From: Gallionella capsiferriformans ES-2
Lineage (GTDB): Bacteria > Pseudomonadota > Gammaproteobacteria > Burkholderiales > Gallionellaceae
Direction of reading: 5' to 3'
Assembly (NCBI RefSeq): GCF_000145255.1
Contig: NC_014394.1
Span: 2,542,001-2,606,000 of the forward strand
Length of the DNA stretch: 64,000 bases
A model generated the notes under the pieces. It did no database searches, was not told the DNA's origin, and saw only the letters and a program-made list of their open reading frames with translations. Both the position numbers and the translations under genes were made by a program. Of the stretch, positions 53,549-61,447 are shown one piece after another; positions within the stretch are counted from its first letter, which is position 1, and each line of letters starts with the position of its first letter.

Positions 53549-54368
53549 GCTCTTCAGGTTTTGCCTGCTTACACAATAAAATTACTTGCTGAACTGCCAA
53601 CAGGAGGATATCAGTAGCTTGAATTACACTCTGAGAAACTCCTAACACTTTTTGACGCTTTCGCTCGTTGAGGACTTCTTCGAGAACCTCTTCGTGTGGC
53701 GCATCCCGCCAAGGTTGAAAACTCACACACATGTAGCAGGCACGGTAACCTGATGCACAAAATGCGTATGTGCCGCAGTTACCAATAGTGCGTGAATTAT
53801 CATTCTTCACCCGACTGTGCGGATCTTTCGCTCGGAGAGCATCGCGCTCAGAATTAATTAGTTTACCAGCGAATGCTTGTGCCAGCGGAGCCAAAAACGG
53901 CGTCATTATTTCGTTAATTTTCTCTGCCATTTCCTCGGAATTTGCAGTGTAAACGTCGACGTTTTGGGTGTCGGTGTGATCCAGCGCCATGGCTAGTACG
54001 ACGCCCGAAATACCTCTCCGCGCCAAGTTAGTTCCCTTCGTATACCGGAACCGTCGCGAGGTGAAATTGATAAACTCACCAGTCCTCTCAGAGCGAGCTG
54101 TATTCTTTACGGCAACAACCCTCAACAACCTCATAGCAGCCCTAAAAGGCAAATGCAGGTAGTCAGGAATTTCATCTAGGCAAGCAACTAAATGCTCTAT
54201 GTCTCGAAGCCCCTCAATTCTGTCTTCCGCTAGGAATATGGGAATTTGCTGTTGAATGGATGCAGGAAGTTTCTTGCCAAGCACCCGTTCAACATGACTC
54301 TGGGATGCCTCGGCCTGATTTAATAGAATCAGGTAGAGGTCCTCATTTACAGACAATGATCTAAACGC
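53526..54368 (-). pseudogene. gmtY: GmtY-like tyrosine recombinase, 5'-truncated by IS21 insertion
   Basis: C-terminal about 280 codons of a tyrosine recombinase. Box II reads TSRRFRYTKGT followed by LARRGISGVVLAMALDHTDT and QNVDVY, aligning with HxxRH, LGH and the catalytic Tyr of integrases, with Arg in place of the usual His. A cysteine-rich tail (GNCGTYAFCASGYRACYMC) follows. The frame runs without a proper start straight into the IS21 terminus at 54369, so the N-terminal domain and Arg I/Lys box are gone. The missing part is not found on the far side of the IS. The gene can hardly work, which should immobilise this element unless another copy acts in trans. Confidence 0.8.
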
Positions 54369-54394
54369 TGTCAATCAGCGTCCAATACTTTCCA
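54369..54394 (+). repeat. IS21 left terminal inverted repeat
   Basis: Begins TGTCAATCAGCGTCC and ends ACTTTCCA; pairs with 59155-59180. A second related repeat follows at 54398-54419 and contains the istB stop. Confidence 0.9.
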
Positions 54395-54398
54395 CCTG

Positions 54399-55166
54399 TC
54401 AGCGTCCAATTGTTTCCACTTTTTCGGCTGGCTGAGAGCGATTTTTGCGCTGCTTGAAGCGGTAAGAATCGTTGCCAGTTTCGAGGATTTCGCAGTGATG
54501 AGTGATGCGGTCTAGCAAGGCCGTCGTCATTTTTGCGTCACCGAACACCTGCACCCACTCGCCAAACGACAGGTTCGTGGTGATGATCAGCGAGGTTTTT
54601 TCGTACAGCTGGCTGATCAGGTGAAACAGCAACGCGCCACCCGATGCCGGAAACGGCAAATACCCCAGCTCATCAAGAATGACTGCATCCACCAGGCAAA
54701 GCTGCCGGGCCAGATAGCCAACCCGCCCCAGCGTTTTTTCGCGTTCCAGTTGATTGACCAGATCGACCGCATTGAAGAATCGCACACGTTTGCCGTGATG
54801 GATCGCCGCCACCCCGATGGCGGTCGCCAGATGAGACTTTCCTGTACCCGTACCGCCCACCAGAATCAGGTTGTGCGCCGTTTCCATGAAGGCCGCGCTC
54901 GCCAGTTGCTCAATAACCGCCTGCGACAGCGGCGTCTCGGTCCAGTCGATGCCGGTCAGATCGCGATGGATCGGGAAGCGGGCTGCTTTGATCTGATAGC
55001 GCAGACTCTTGAGCTGACGATCAGTCTGTTCTGCCGCAATCAGCCGCTCCATCCAGACGTCCGGGCGATGTACCTGCTTCGGCTTCTCGGCCTGCAATTC
55101 CCCCCATGCTGTGGCCATGCCGTACAGTTGTAGCGCCTTCAAATTCGTCGTGCAATCAATGGACAT
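54399..55166 (-). CDS. istB: IS21 family helper ATPase IstB
   Basis: 255-aa AAA+ protein that assists IstA in target choice and strand transfer. P-loop [17 protein letters not shown] (about 105), Walker [18 protein letters not shown] (about 165) and sensor region [19 protein letters not shown] are intact, with [15 protein letters not shown] near the end. Full family length. It overlaps the istA 3' end by 11 bp. Intact itself, but its partner is disrupted. Confidence 0.96.
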   Translation of the reverse strand: MSIDCTTNLKALQLYGMATAWGELQAEKPKQVHRPDVWMERLIAAEQTDRQLKSLRYQIKAARFPIHRDLTGIDWTETPLSQAVIEQLASAAFMETAHNLILVGGTGTGKSHLATAIGVAAIHHGKRVRFFNAVDLVNQLEREKTLGRVGYLARQLCLVDAVILDELGYLPFPASGGALLFHLISQLYEKTSLIITTNLSFGEWVQVFGDAKMTTALLDRITHHCEILETGNDSYRFKQRKNRSQPAEKVETIGR

Positions 55167-56353
55167 TGCGCGCTCCCAGCAGATGGTCGTAGCGCTGGCA
55201 ATTGGCCAGCGGCTCAGTCTTCAGGGTAATGCCATCCGGCACGTTGTTCACCGCTTCGGGCAAGTTCGGTGAGATCAGACGACGCAACTCGTTCATCACA
55301 ACCGAGGCATTGACCACGCCGCCCTCCAGTGTCAGCTCGCAGGCAACGGTCAGCGCATCGAGGCCCGCTTCGCCCGCCATCATCAACAATTCGACGAAGG
55401 CACGATCTCCCTTAGGCTGCTTTAGAATGCGGTCACGCACCGCCTGAATCGATTTGGGCAAATCCCACGATACAAACGGTGCGCCATTGCGTAGTGCGCC
55501 GGGCTTCTTGTCCAGCACCGGCAGGTAATGCCAGGGATCACAGATCAACTGCTCACGGCCAAATAGCCTGGCGTGTGCGGCGATGATTTCGCCCTGTGCC
55601 ACGATACGGATCTGATCGGCGGTGGCCCTGACCGAGACTGCCTGACCTGCCGCGCTGGCCGGCACACTGTAACGATTGCGATCCACCCTGACCAGGCAGG
55701 TTGAGGACACGCGCATCATCTGTTCGACATAACCATCAAAGTGGGCTGTGACTGGCCGCAGCAACGGCTGTTCTTCGGCAAAGCAATCCGCGATTGTGCG
55801 CTGACTTTGTGCGGGGTGGCGGCGCTGCGCCAACTCACGACAGCGGGTGGCGAGCCAATCGTTGAGAGCGGCAAAGCAGGCGAAACGCGCCAGCGGCGTG
55901 AACAGCCATTCACGCACATTGCCCACCTGATTCTCGACCTGCCCCTTCTCCCATCCTGATGCGGGCGTGCAGGCGACCGGTTCAAACAGGTAGTGATTGG
56001 CCAGCGTCAAGAAGCGTCGGTTGAACTGGCGTTCCTTGCCGGTGTAAACGGTATCGACCACTGTCTTTAGGTTGTCGTAAATCAGGCGTGCCGGTACGCC
56101 GCCGAAGAAGGCAAAGGCGCGATTATGCGCATCCAGCACCATCTCCTGAGTTTCTCGCGGATAGGCCGCCACGAACATCTGACGACTGTACGCCATGCGG
56201 AAGTGCGCCACCTTGATGGTCTGCACAATGCCACCCAGCTCGACCTGCTCCTGACTCCAGTCAAACTGACAGGCGTCGCCCGGAGCAAAGGCCATCGGCA
56301 CGAAGGCCTCCGTCAGCTTCGGGCCGACATTACCGGCTTTCCAGCGTTTGACG
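55156..56353 (-). pseudogene. istA: IS21 transposase IstA, C-terminal part (split by IS66)
   Basis: 3' portion of istA, separated from its 5' end (58759-59077) by an IS66 element. It carries the DDE catalytic core: QFDWSQEQVELGG (first Asp), AFFGGVPARLIYDNLKT (second Asp) and the region around EKGQVENQVGNVREWLF (catalytic Glu). A C-terminal beta-barrel follows. Joining the two parts at the 8-bp duplication restores a continuous frame (QRFVKR to RWKAGN), about 500 aa in total. As it stands the fragment lacks the N-terminal HTH. Confidence 0.93.
56346..56353. repeat. IS66 target-site duplication, left copy (GTTTGACG)
   Basis: The 8 bp GTTTGACG precede the IS66 left end and recur directly after the right end at 58759-58766. 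Perfect 8-bp duplication is the IS66-family norm and suggests a recent, simple insertion. Confidence 0.95.
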
Positions 56354-56404
56354 GTAAGCGTCCATCCGCGCCACATTGATTCGTTAAGCGAAAGATAAGA
56401 GCAT

Positions 56405-56431
56405 GGTGTCCACCTAATTTAAGTGGACACC
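56405..56431. repeat. Perfect hairpin upstream of IS66 tnpA
   Basis: GGTGTCCAC (56405-56413) and GTGGACACC (56423-56431) flank CTAATTTAA. It ends 3 bp before the tnpA ATG and could hide its ribosome-binding site in transcripts entering from outside, a common IS safeguard. Confidence 0.6.
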
Positions 56432-56434
56432 ATC

Positions 56435-56797
56435 ATGAGTACTACGAATCCTGCACCTCGCCGACGCACGTATACAACCGAGTTCAGGCAAGGACTGGTC
56501 GCACAATGCCAGCCTGGCGTATCTGTTTCAAGAATCGCGCTGGCGCACGGTATCAATACCAACCTGCTGCGCAAATGGATCGACCGCTACCGGAATCAAC
56601 TGCCAGCCTCTGTCTCAGCAGAACCTTCAAAACTGGTTGCCGTTCAAGTCGAATTGCCGGTAAAGGCTCAGACTGAAGCCGCTTGCACTGAGCCCATTGA
56701 GATTAGTCTGACCAAGCGCACCACGCACATCAACATCCGCTGGCCAGGCAATCAAGCGCAAGCTTGTGCCACATGGTTAAGTGCGTGGCTCAAATGA
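56435..56797 (+). CDS. tnpA: IS66 family accessory protein TnpA
   Basis: 120-aa protein of the IS66 Orf1 family. The start at ATG 56435 gives MSTTNPAPRRRTYTTEFRQG. An HTH-like region (VSVSRIALAHGINTNLLRKWIDRYR) precedes a variable linker and the C-terminal block IEISLTKRTTHINIRWPGNQA. Required for IS66 transposition. Stop overlaps the tnpB start as ATGA. Confidence 0.93.
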   Translation: MSTTNPAPRRRTYTTEFRQGLVAQCQPGVSVSRIALAHGINTNLLRKWIDRYRNQLPASVSAEPSKLVAVQVELPVKAQTEAACTEPIEISLTKRTTHINIRWPGNQAQACATWLSAWLK

Positions 56798-57132
56798 TCC
56801 AGCCGGAACAGGTATTCCTGCACGCGGAACCCGTAGACATGCGCTGGAGCATGGATCGACTGTCATTGCTGATCCAGCAGATTGACGGACGTTCTCCCTG
56901 CGATGGCACAGCCTATGGATTCACCAATCGCAATTACTCCCGCCTGAAGCTATTGATCTGGGATGGCACCGGCGTCTGGTTGTGCCATCGTCGCCTGCAC
57001 AAGGGACGTTTTAAATGGCCTGCACCCGGTGAAACCTTGTTCCAAATGAGCGCGGAACAATGGCGTTGGTTGACAACCGGAGTGGACTGGCAACGGCTGT
57101 GTGCATCACCTTCCGTGCAGTGGCGAGTTTAG
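56794..57132 (+). CDS. tnpB: IS66 family accessory protein TnpB
   Basis: 112-aa IS66 Orf2 protein. ATG at 56794 overlaps the tnpA stop. Typical sequence: PVDMRWSMDRLSLLIQQ, YGFTNRNYSRLKLLIWDGTGVWLCHRRLHKGRFKWP in pieces, and LTTGVDWQR near the end. Its biochemical role is not settled; it is needed together with TnpA and TnpC. Confidence 0.95.
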   Translation: MIQPEQVFLHAEPVDMRWSMDRLSLLIQQIDGRSPCDGTAYGFTNRNYSRLKLLIWDGTGVWLCHRRLHKGRFKWPAPGETLFQMSAEQWRWLTTGVDWQRLCASPSVQWRV

Positions 57133-57189
57133 CGCCTAACCACCTGATGTTAAGTGAGTTTTTTGGCTGGATTTGATATAATCAAGCCC

Positions 57190-58719
57190 ATGAATTCACT
57201 GGATAAAACCGATCATTCTGTCACTTCTCAGTCTCGCGATGACGAGATTGCCCGTCTCACCGAACTTGTTCAGTCGCTGAATTCAACGCTCAAAACACAA
57301 GATATCAAGATTCAGGCACTGATCCAGGAGGTGGCTTATCTGCGCCGCATGCGGTATGGCGTCAAGAACGAAGCGATGAGCGCAGAACAGCGCTCATTGT
57401 TCGAGGATGATGTGGTTCAGGATATCGCCGCCGTTGAAGCCGAGCTACCGGCAACGACTGCAGCACCGAGAGCGCGTTCCGGTCGCCAGACCTTGCCCGA
57501 ACATCTGGAGCGTGTCGTTGTGCGCCACGAACCGGATTCCTGCACCTGTTCCGCCTGCCAGTCCGATCTGGTCAAGATCGGCGAAGATGTCAGCGAACAA
57601 CTGGACATCGAACCGGCGCGCTTCTTTGTGATTCGCCATATTCGCCCGCAGTATGCCTGCCGCAAGTGCGAAACCATCACCGCAGCACCCGTGGCGCCTG
57701 CGGTAATCGACGGCTCGTTGGCCGCGCCCGGTTTGCTGACCTGGGTTGCCACTAGCAAATATCTGGATCATCTGCCGCTGTACAGGCTGGAACAGATCGC
57801 CGCCCGGCAACAAGTCAATCTGTCGCGCAGCACCATGAGCGAATGGATCGGTCGCATGGGCTTTGCCCTGCAACCGCTTGCAGACAGGCTATCTGAACTG
57901 CTCAGGCAACGGCAGGTACTGCATGCCGACGAAACACCGGTGAAACAACTGGATCCGGGAGCAGGCAAGACCAAGCGTGCTTATCTGTGGAGCTACCGGA
58001 GTAACGATCTGGATGAGGGACCTCCGATCGTGGTGTTCGATTACCAGTGCAGCCGATCCGGTCAGCATGCGCGAGACTTTCTGCATGGCTGGCAAGGAAG
58101 TCTCATGGTCGACGACTACGGCGGCTACAAGAAGATGTTTGCCGCCGATGCACAATTTGCTGTTACCGAGCTTGGCTGCTGGGCGCATGCCCGGCGCAAA
58201 TTCTTCGACCTTCAGGTCAGTGGCGCACATCCACAGGCGGCGGAAGCGTTGCGGCGTATTGCCCAACTTTACGCTGTTGAAGCAGAGGCTCGCGAAATGG
58301 ACCATGCGGCCCGTGGAGAACACCGCCTACTAAACAGTCTGCCGATACTGGTGGACATGCACGACTGGCTGATCCGCTTACGTATCGCAACGGCTGACGG
58401 CAGCGGACTGGCCCGTGCGATCGACTACAGCCTGCATCGTTGGCCCAGCCTGATTCGCTATGCACAGACCGGCAATCTACCCATCGATAATAACCCGGTG
58501 GAAAATGCGATCCGCCCGATTGCACTGGGTAAGAAGAACTGGTTATTTGCAGGAAGTGAACGTACGGGCAAACGGGCTGCTGCAATTCAAAGCTTGTTCG
58601 CTACCGCCAAGCTCAATGGCATTGAACCGTCCGCCTGGCTGAAAGACACACTGGAAAAACTCCCCGTCTGGACTATGCGCCGCATCGACGAATTGCTGCC
58701 TATCAAACCGACTGCATAA
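57190..58719 (+). CDS. tnpC: IS66 family transposase TnpC
   Basis: 509-aa DDE transposase. Begins MNSLDKTDHSVTSQ (an upstream extension in frame lacks support). An N-terminal coiled coil (LTELVQSLNSTLKTQDIKI), a zinc ribbon (CTCSACQSDL ... CRKCE) and the catalytic core with ADETPVKQLDP, MVDDYGGYKKMF and DNNPVENAIRPIALGKKNWLF (Glu) followed by GSERTGKRAAAIQSL are all present. Apparently intact. Confidence 0.96.
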   Translation: MNSLDKTDHSVTSQSRDDEIARLTELVQSLNSTLKTQDIKIQALIQEVAYLRRMRYGVKNEAMSAEQRSLFEDDVVQDIAAVEAELPATTAAPRARSGRQTLPEHLERVVVRHEPDSCTCSACQSDLVKIGEDVSEQLDIEPARFFVIRHIRPQYACRKCETITAAPVAPAVIDGSLAAPGLLTWVATSKYLDHLPLYRLEQIAARQQVNLSRSTMSEWIGRMGFALQPLADRLSELLRQRQVLHADETPVKQLDPGAGKTKRAYLWSYRSNDLDEGPPIVVFDYQCSRSGQHARDFLHGWQGSLMVDDYGGYKKMFAADAQFAVTELGCWAHARRKFFDLQVSGAHPQAAEALRRIAQLYAVEAEAREMDHAARGEHRLLNSLPILVDMHDWLIRLRIATADGSGLARAIDYSLHRWPSLIRYAQTGNLPIDNNPVENAIRPIALGKKNWLFAGSERTGKRAAAIQSLFATAKLNGIEPSAWLKDTLEKLPVWTMRRIDELLPIKPTA

Positions 58720-58758
58720 ACCGGCTCATCCGAACAGGTGGAGCGGCCGGACGCTTAC

Positions 58759-58766
58759 GTTTGACG
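58759..58766. repeat. IS66 target-site duplication, right copy (GTTTGACG)
   Basis: Exact repeat of 56346-56353, abutting the IS66 right end. Confidence 0.95.
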
Positions 58767-59077
58767 AAACGCTGCACGCTGTCATAAGCGCCAAGATAAC
58801 CAATTTCCTGCAACCCTTCGAACAAGCGATGCGCGGTGCGACGGCGCTGCCTGGGGAGTTTGGCTTCTTCAACCAGCCATGCGGTTAACTGTGACTCGAA
58901 CTCCCCCAATCTGGGAGAGACTGGCTGCTTCCGTGCGTATTTCGGTTCCTCAACGGTATTGAGATGCTTGCGTACCGTCGGGCGGGATAATCCCATCTCG
59001 CGAGCAATAGTCGATACGCTTTGTTTTTGTACCGAATGGCGTCGGCGGATTTCGTAAATGATGTCCATGTAAAACAC
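58759..59077 (-). pseudogene. istA: IS21 transposase IstA, N-terminal part (split by IS66)
   Basis: 5' portion of istA, from GTG 59077 or ATG 59068 to the IS66 junction. Contains the N-terminal helix-turn-helix (IYEIRRRHSVQKQSVSTIAR, EMGLSRPTVRKHLNTVE) and RRTAHRLFEGLQEIGYLGAYDSVQRFVKR, ending at the duplicated site. Beyond the junction the frame runs about 19 codons into IS66 to a stop at 58703. The remaining transposase lies at 55156-56353. Confidence 0.93.
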
Positions 59078-59154
59078 TCCAGATTCCCCGGCTCAAACGC
59101 CGGATCATTACATACCGGGGTGGAAACTATTGGACGCTGTTTCCACCCCAAATC

Positions 59155-59180
59155 TGGAAAGTTTTGCACGCTGTTTGACA
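59155..59180 (-). repeat. IS21 right terminal inverted repeat
   Basis: Ends GCACGCTGTTTGACA; 23 of 26 positions match the left end in inverted orientation. The DNA beyond (GAAATGAGTC) is not a duplicate of the left flank. Confidence 0.9.
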
Positions 59181-59202
59181 GAAATGAGTCATTCAGTTAC
59201 AA

Positions 59203-59406
59203 CTAAGCACTCTGTTGCTTTTTCCATTCATCCGTCAGCAATCCAGCAAAGCCCCAGTCCTGTTCTTCAATTTCTTGAATTACGATATGGGTGTGTTCAG
59301 GTTTTTTTCCAAGCACTCGTACCAAAGAATTCGTGATGCCTTTAACAATCTCAGCCTTCTGACTTTTGGTTGCACCCTTGGTGATTTGAACATTAACGTA
59401 AGGCAT
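59203..59406 (-). CDS. 4-oxalocrotonate tautomerase family protein
   Basis: 67-aa small tautomerase. After Met removal the catalytic Pro1 is exposed (MPYVNVQITKGATKSQK). EIVKGITNSLVRVLGKKPEHTHIVIQEI follows the family pattern, with an Arg in the middle. Such enzymes tautomerise or dehalogenate small oxo-acids; the substrate is unknown. It stands alone just outside the IS21 right end, as cargo of the island. Confidence 0.85.
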   Translation of the reverse strand: MPYVNVQITKGATKSQKAEIVKGITNSLVRVLGKKPEHTHIVIQEIEEQDWGFAGLLTDEWKKQQSA

Positions 59407-59573
59407 TTCGTTTCCCTATCTAAAATCAATTTGTTAACTGACTCTTGTTGTGTAGTCAACGGACAAATTGTTATGCATCTTCAACCAGGACATGCCGTTC
59501 CCAAGACGCAGGCGAAGTTCAACGCCGTGTTAGGAAAAATTCGTAACGCTAAGACTTGCCAATTTTTGCATGT

Positions 59574-60344
59574 TCACTGAACTATTTGACATATATTGAC
59601 CGCATTATCAAAGGTATCTGATCGTGGGATAACCTTGTTATTGCTATTTTTGATATTAAGATATTGAGTTGTTGAACCATCTTGATAATTTCTTACTATT
59701 GCTAGCGTTGCCATTTCGGGTGCCATCAACTGTATTGCGATACTTCCATCATTCATAAGCAATCCGTCAGCATAGAATTCTGCGTCTTTGTATTTGGCAA
59801 GAATGCATTCAACAACTTTTCTGGCTGGTTGATTGCTAATTGATTGAAGCATGGGTTTATTATCCCCACTATCCTTGCCCTTTACAATTTTTTGATATTT
59901 ATTGATCATGTACTCAAACCATTTCAATTTATTTGAAACTGCTAAGTTATTTTCATCTTTGCTTTTGCAGTAATCGAAATAATTAGAAGATGTTTCTAGT
60001 GCTTCCTTTTGAGGCTTCATTTCTTCAAAAAACCTTTTTGCTTCTTCTATATTCAAGGCGCGGGTCAACAAATCATTCACATTCGGAAAATCTGAGTGTT
60101 CGCATTTTTTATAATAATACTCAAAGCTTGTCACTTGTAATGCGACAGTAATTGACCTTTCTGTTGAATCGTCGTATTTTTTCGAAAGACAGAACCCGTT
60201 GAAATGTGGCATGCCTTTTGACGTACATTCAGAAGCTAGATCTCCAATTATTTTTTTGTATTCGTTAAAGTTTATTCTCGGAGATTCCGCAGAGCAAGTA
60301 AAAAATGGCCAATATAAACAAAGTATTAGTATTGATTTTTTCAT
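59574..60344 (-). CDS. Secreted hypothetical protein
   Basis: 256-aa protein from ATG 60344 (MKKSILILCLYWPFFTCSAES), which gives a clear signal peptide; an in-frame start 8 codons upstream is possible. The mature part is polar and mostly helical-looking with six or more cysteines (for example ECTSKG, GFCLSKK, YKKCEHS, FDYCKSK, VECILAK, NICQIVQ), suggesting disulphides in the periplasm. No family recognised. AT-rich DNA. It and the lipoprotein gene upstream form a cargo pair of the second module. Confidence 0.7.
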   Translation of the reverse strand: MKKSILILCLYWPFFTCSAESPRINFNEYKKIIGDLASECTSKGMPHFNGFCLSKKYDDSTERSITVALQVTSFEYYYKKCEHSDFPNVNDLLTRALNIEEAKRFFEEMKPQKEALETSSNYFDYCKSKDENNLAVSNKLKWFEYMINKYQKIVKGKDSGDNKPMLQSISNQPARKVVECILAKYKDAEFYADGLLMNDGSIAIQLMAPEMATLAIVRNYQDGSTTQYLNIKNSNNKVIPRSDTFDNAVNICQIVQ

Positions 60345-60426
60345 GCTTTTAAGTTTGGCTTTTTGCAAAGAGTGGCAGTGCTGAATAAAGTTGAGCTAAG
60401 GAGCTAAGTACTTCTGCGAAAATATG

Positions 60427-61107
60427 CTATTTTTGAGACGTATCACTTTTAGACAGGCTGACATAAGTTGGCATGACAACTTCTCCTTTCGAAAGAACAA
60501 CAAGCTTATCCTTGTTCATCTGTAGGAGTATTTCCTTCAACATATTGTCAACAAATTGTTTGTCGAATCCGGTTCTCATGAGTGAAGAGATAAAAAGCGT
60601 ATTTTCAAACTGCCCTGTCCATATTCTTTCCCACGTTTTCGAGTTAAACAGATTAGCGTGTAAATTTAAAAAAATACTGCTCCCATTCTGGCTATTAGTT
60701 AAAACACTCCCTCCAACAATTTGCAACACAAGAACAGGAGCAGCACTTCCTCCGTTTTTCGCCCAAGCGATCATTTTATTGCCATTTATCTGCCCCAATT
60801 CGGTCTTTTGCATCGACTCAAATTGGACTGCGAGGCCGTTTAAGTTGAAAAAAATCGGGACTCTTTCTGCAAGCAAATAACCTACGTCGTTGTATCCAAT
60901 CGATGCCAACAATGGATTGGATTGTGGATTTCGAACATCTTGTGAACTCGCCAGCTTGTTTTCCAAATACAACACATGAAGCTCAGTGTTAGGTCCTGCG
61001 GACTTGTCAAAAACATTTGAATATCTAACAGCTGTGCCTGTACAGCCAGTTAGAAATAGGAGGAGAAAGACTATAGTACTGAAATATGCAGTAAACCTTT
61101 TATTCAT
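60427..61107 (-). CDS. Hypothetical lipoprotein
   Basis: 226-aa protein with a type II signal peptide: MNKRFTAYFSTIVFLLLFLTGCTG, lipobox LTGC (Cys about 22). The mature part contains ELHVLYLENKL, SAAPVLVLQIVGGSVLT and NSKTWERIWTGQFENTLF, a pattern like small envelope lipoproteins that assemble on the outer membrane, but I cannot name a family. AT-rich. Separated from the helicase gene by a 340-bp non-coding stretch. Confidence 0.72.
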   Translation of the reverse strand: MNKRFTAYFSTIVFLLLFLTGCTGTAVRYSNVFDKSAGPNTELHVLYLENKLASSQDVRNPQSNPLLASIGYNDVGYLLAERVPIFFNLNGLAVQFESMQKTELGQINGNKMIAWAKNGGSAAPVLVLQIVGGSVLTNSQNGSSIFLNLHANLFNSKTWERIWTGQFENTLFISSLMRTGFDKQFVDNMLKEILLQMNKDKLVVLSKGEVVMPTYVSLSKSDTSQK

Positions 61108-61447
61108 TTCTTATTCTCTCAAGAGGACAATTGTTCGGCTAAGGGATGTTTTTAGCATCCCGCTTGACTGAGGTTGCAGTATAGCTGTTCAGCCTTGCAA
61201 ATAATTTACTCGAAGCCAATTAAATAGAAATTTGAGTTGTTAGGTCTGCTATTGGCACCTTATTGTGTGTCACGAACGGCGACTTCCTCACTAAATAGTT
61301 TTACCTCGACGGACTGCAACTGGCACATTGTACTCGGTCGGCATCTCGAATTGCCAGCGCCGAAGCGGTCATTCAAAGTTAGTTGAGCAAAGATGGGCTT
61401 GACTGTCGGCATTGGCCGAAGACCCAACGAGGAAAAATAAACTGTGG
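61108..61447. other. Non-coding stretch between lipoprotein and second helicase genes
   Basis: No supported gene. It contains a small hairpin GGGATG-TTTTTAG-CATCCC (about 61143-61161), the promoter zone of the lipoprotein gene, and a GC-richer section (61300-61440) unlike its AT-rich neighbours, a possible old junction. A 64-codon minus frame there has no recognisable product. Confidence 0.4.

Larger units (their letters stand above)
56354..58758 (+). mobile_element. IS66-family insertion sequence inside istA
   Basis: 2405-bp element with terminal inverted repeats starting GTAAGCGTCC (left 56354; right complement ending 58758) and continuing CCGC-CCAC on both sides. It has the full IS66 gene set tnpA-tnpB-tnpC on the plus strand and a perfect 8-bp target duplication. 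All three genes look intact, so it could still be active. Confidence 0.96.
54369..59180 (-). mobile_element. IS21-family insertion sequence, interrupted by an IS66-family element
   Basis: Termini are 5'-TGTCAA...TTGACA-3'. The outer 26 bp at the left (54369-54394) and right (59155-59180) ends match in inverted orientation at 23 of 26 positions. Each end also carries a second internal repeat (CAGCGTCCAAT-GTTTCCAC type; 54398-54419 and about 59119-59141), as is usual for IS21. It encodes IstA (split) and IstB on the minus strand. Without the nested IS66 the length is about 2.4 kb. Flanks (AACGC left, GAAAT right) show no target duplication, implying an adjacent deletion or recombination after insertion. 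Confidence 0.9.

Noticed and set aside
61228..61260. GTTAGGT core that could be half of an integron attC site
   Set aside because: No matching RYYYAAC partner within the needed distance on either side and no integron integrase; not supported.
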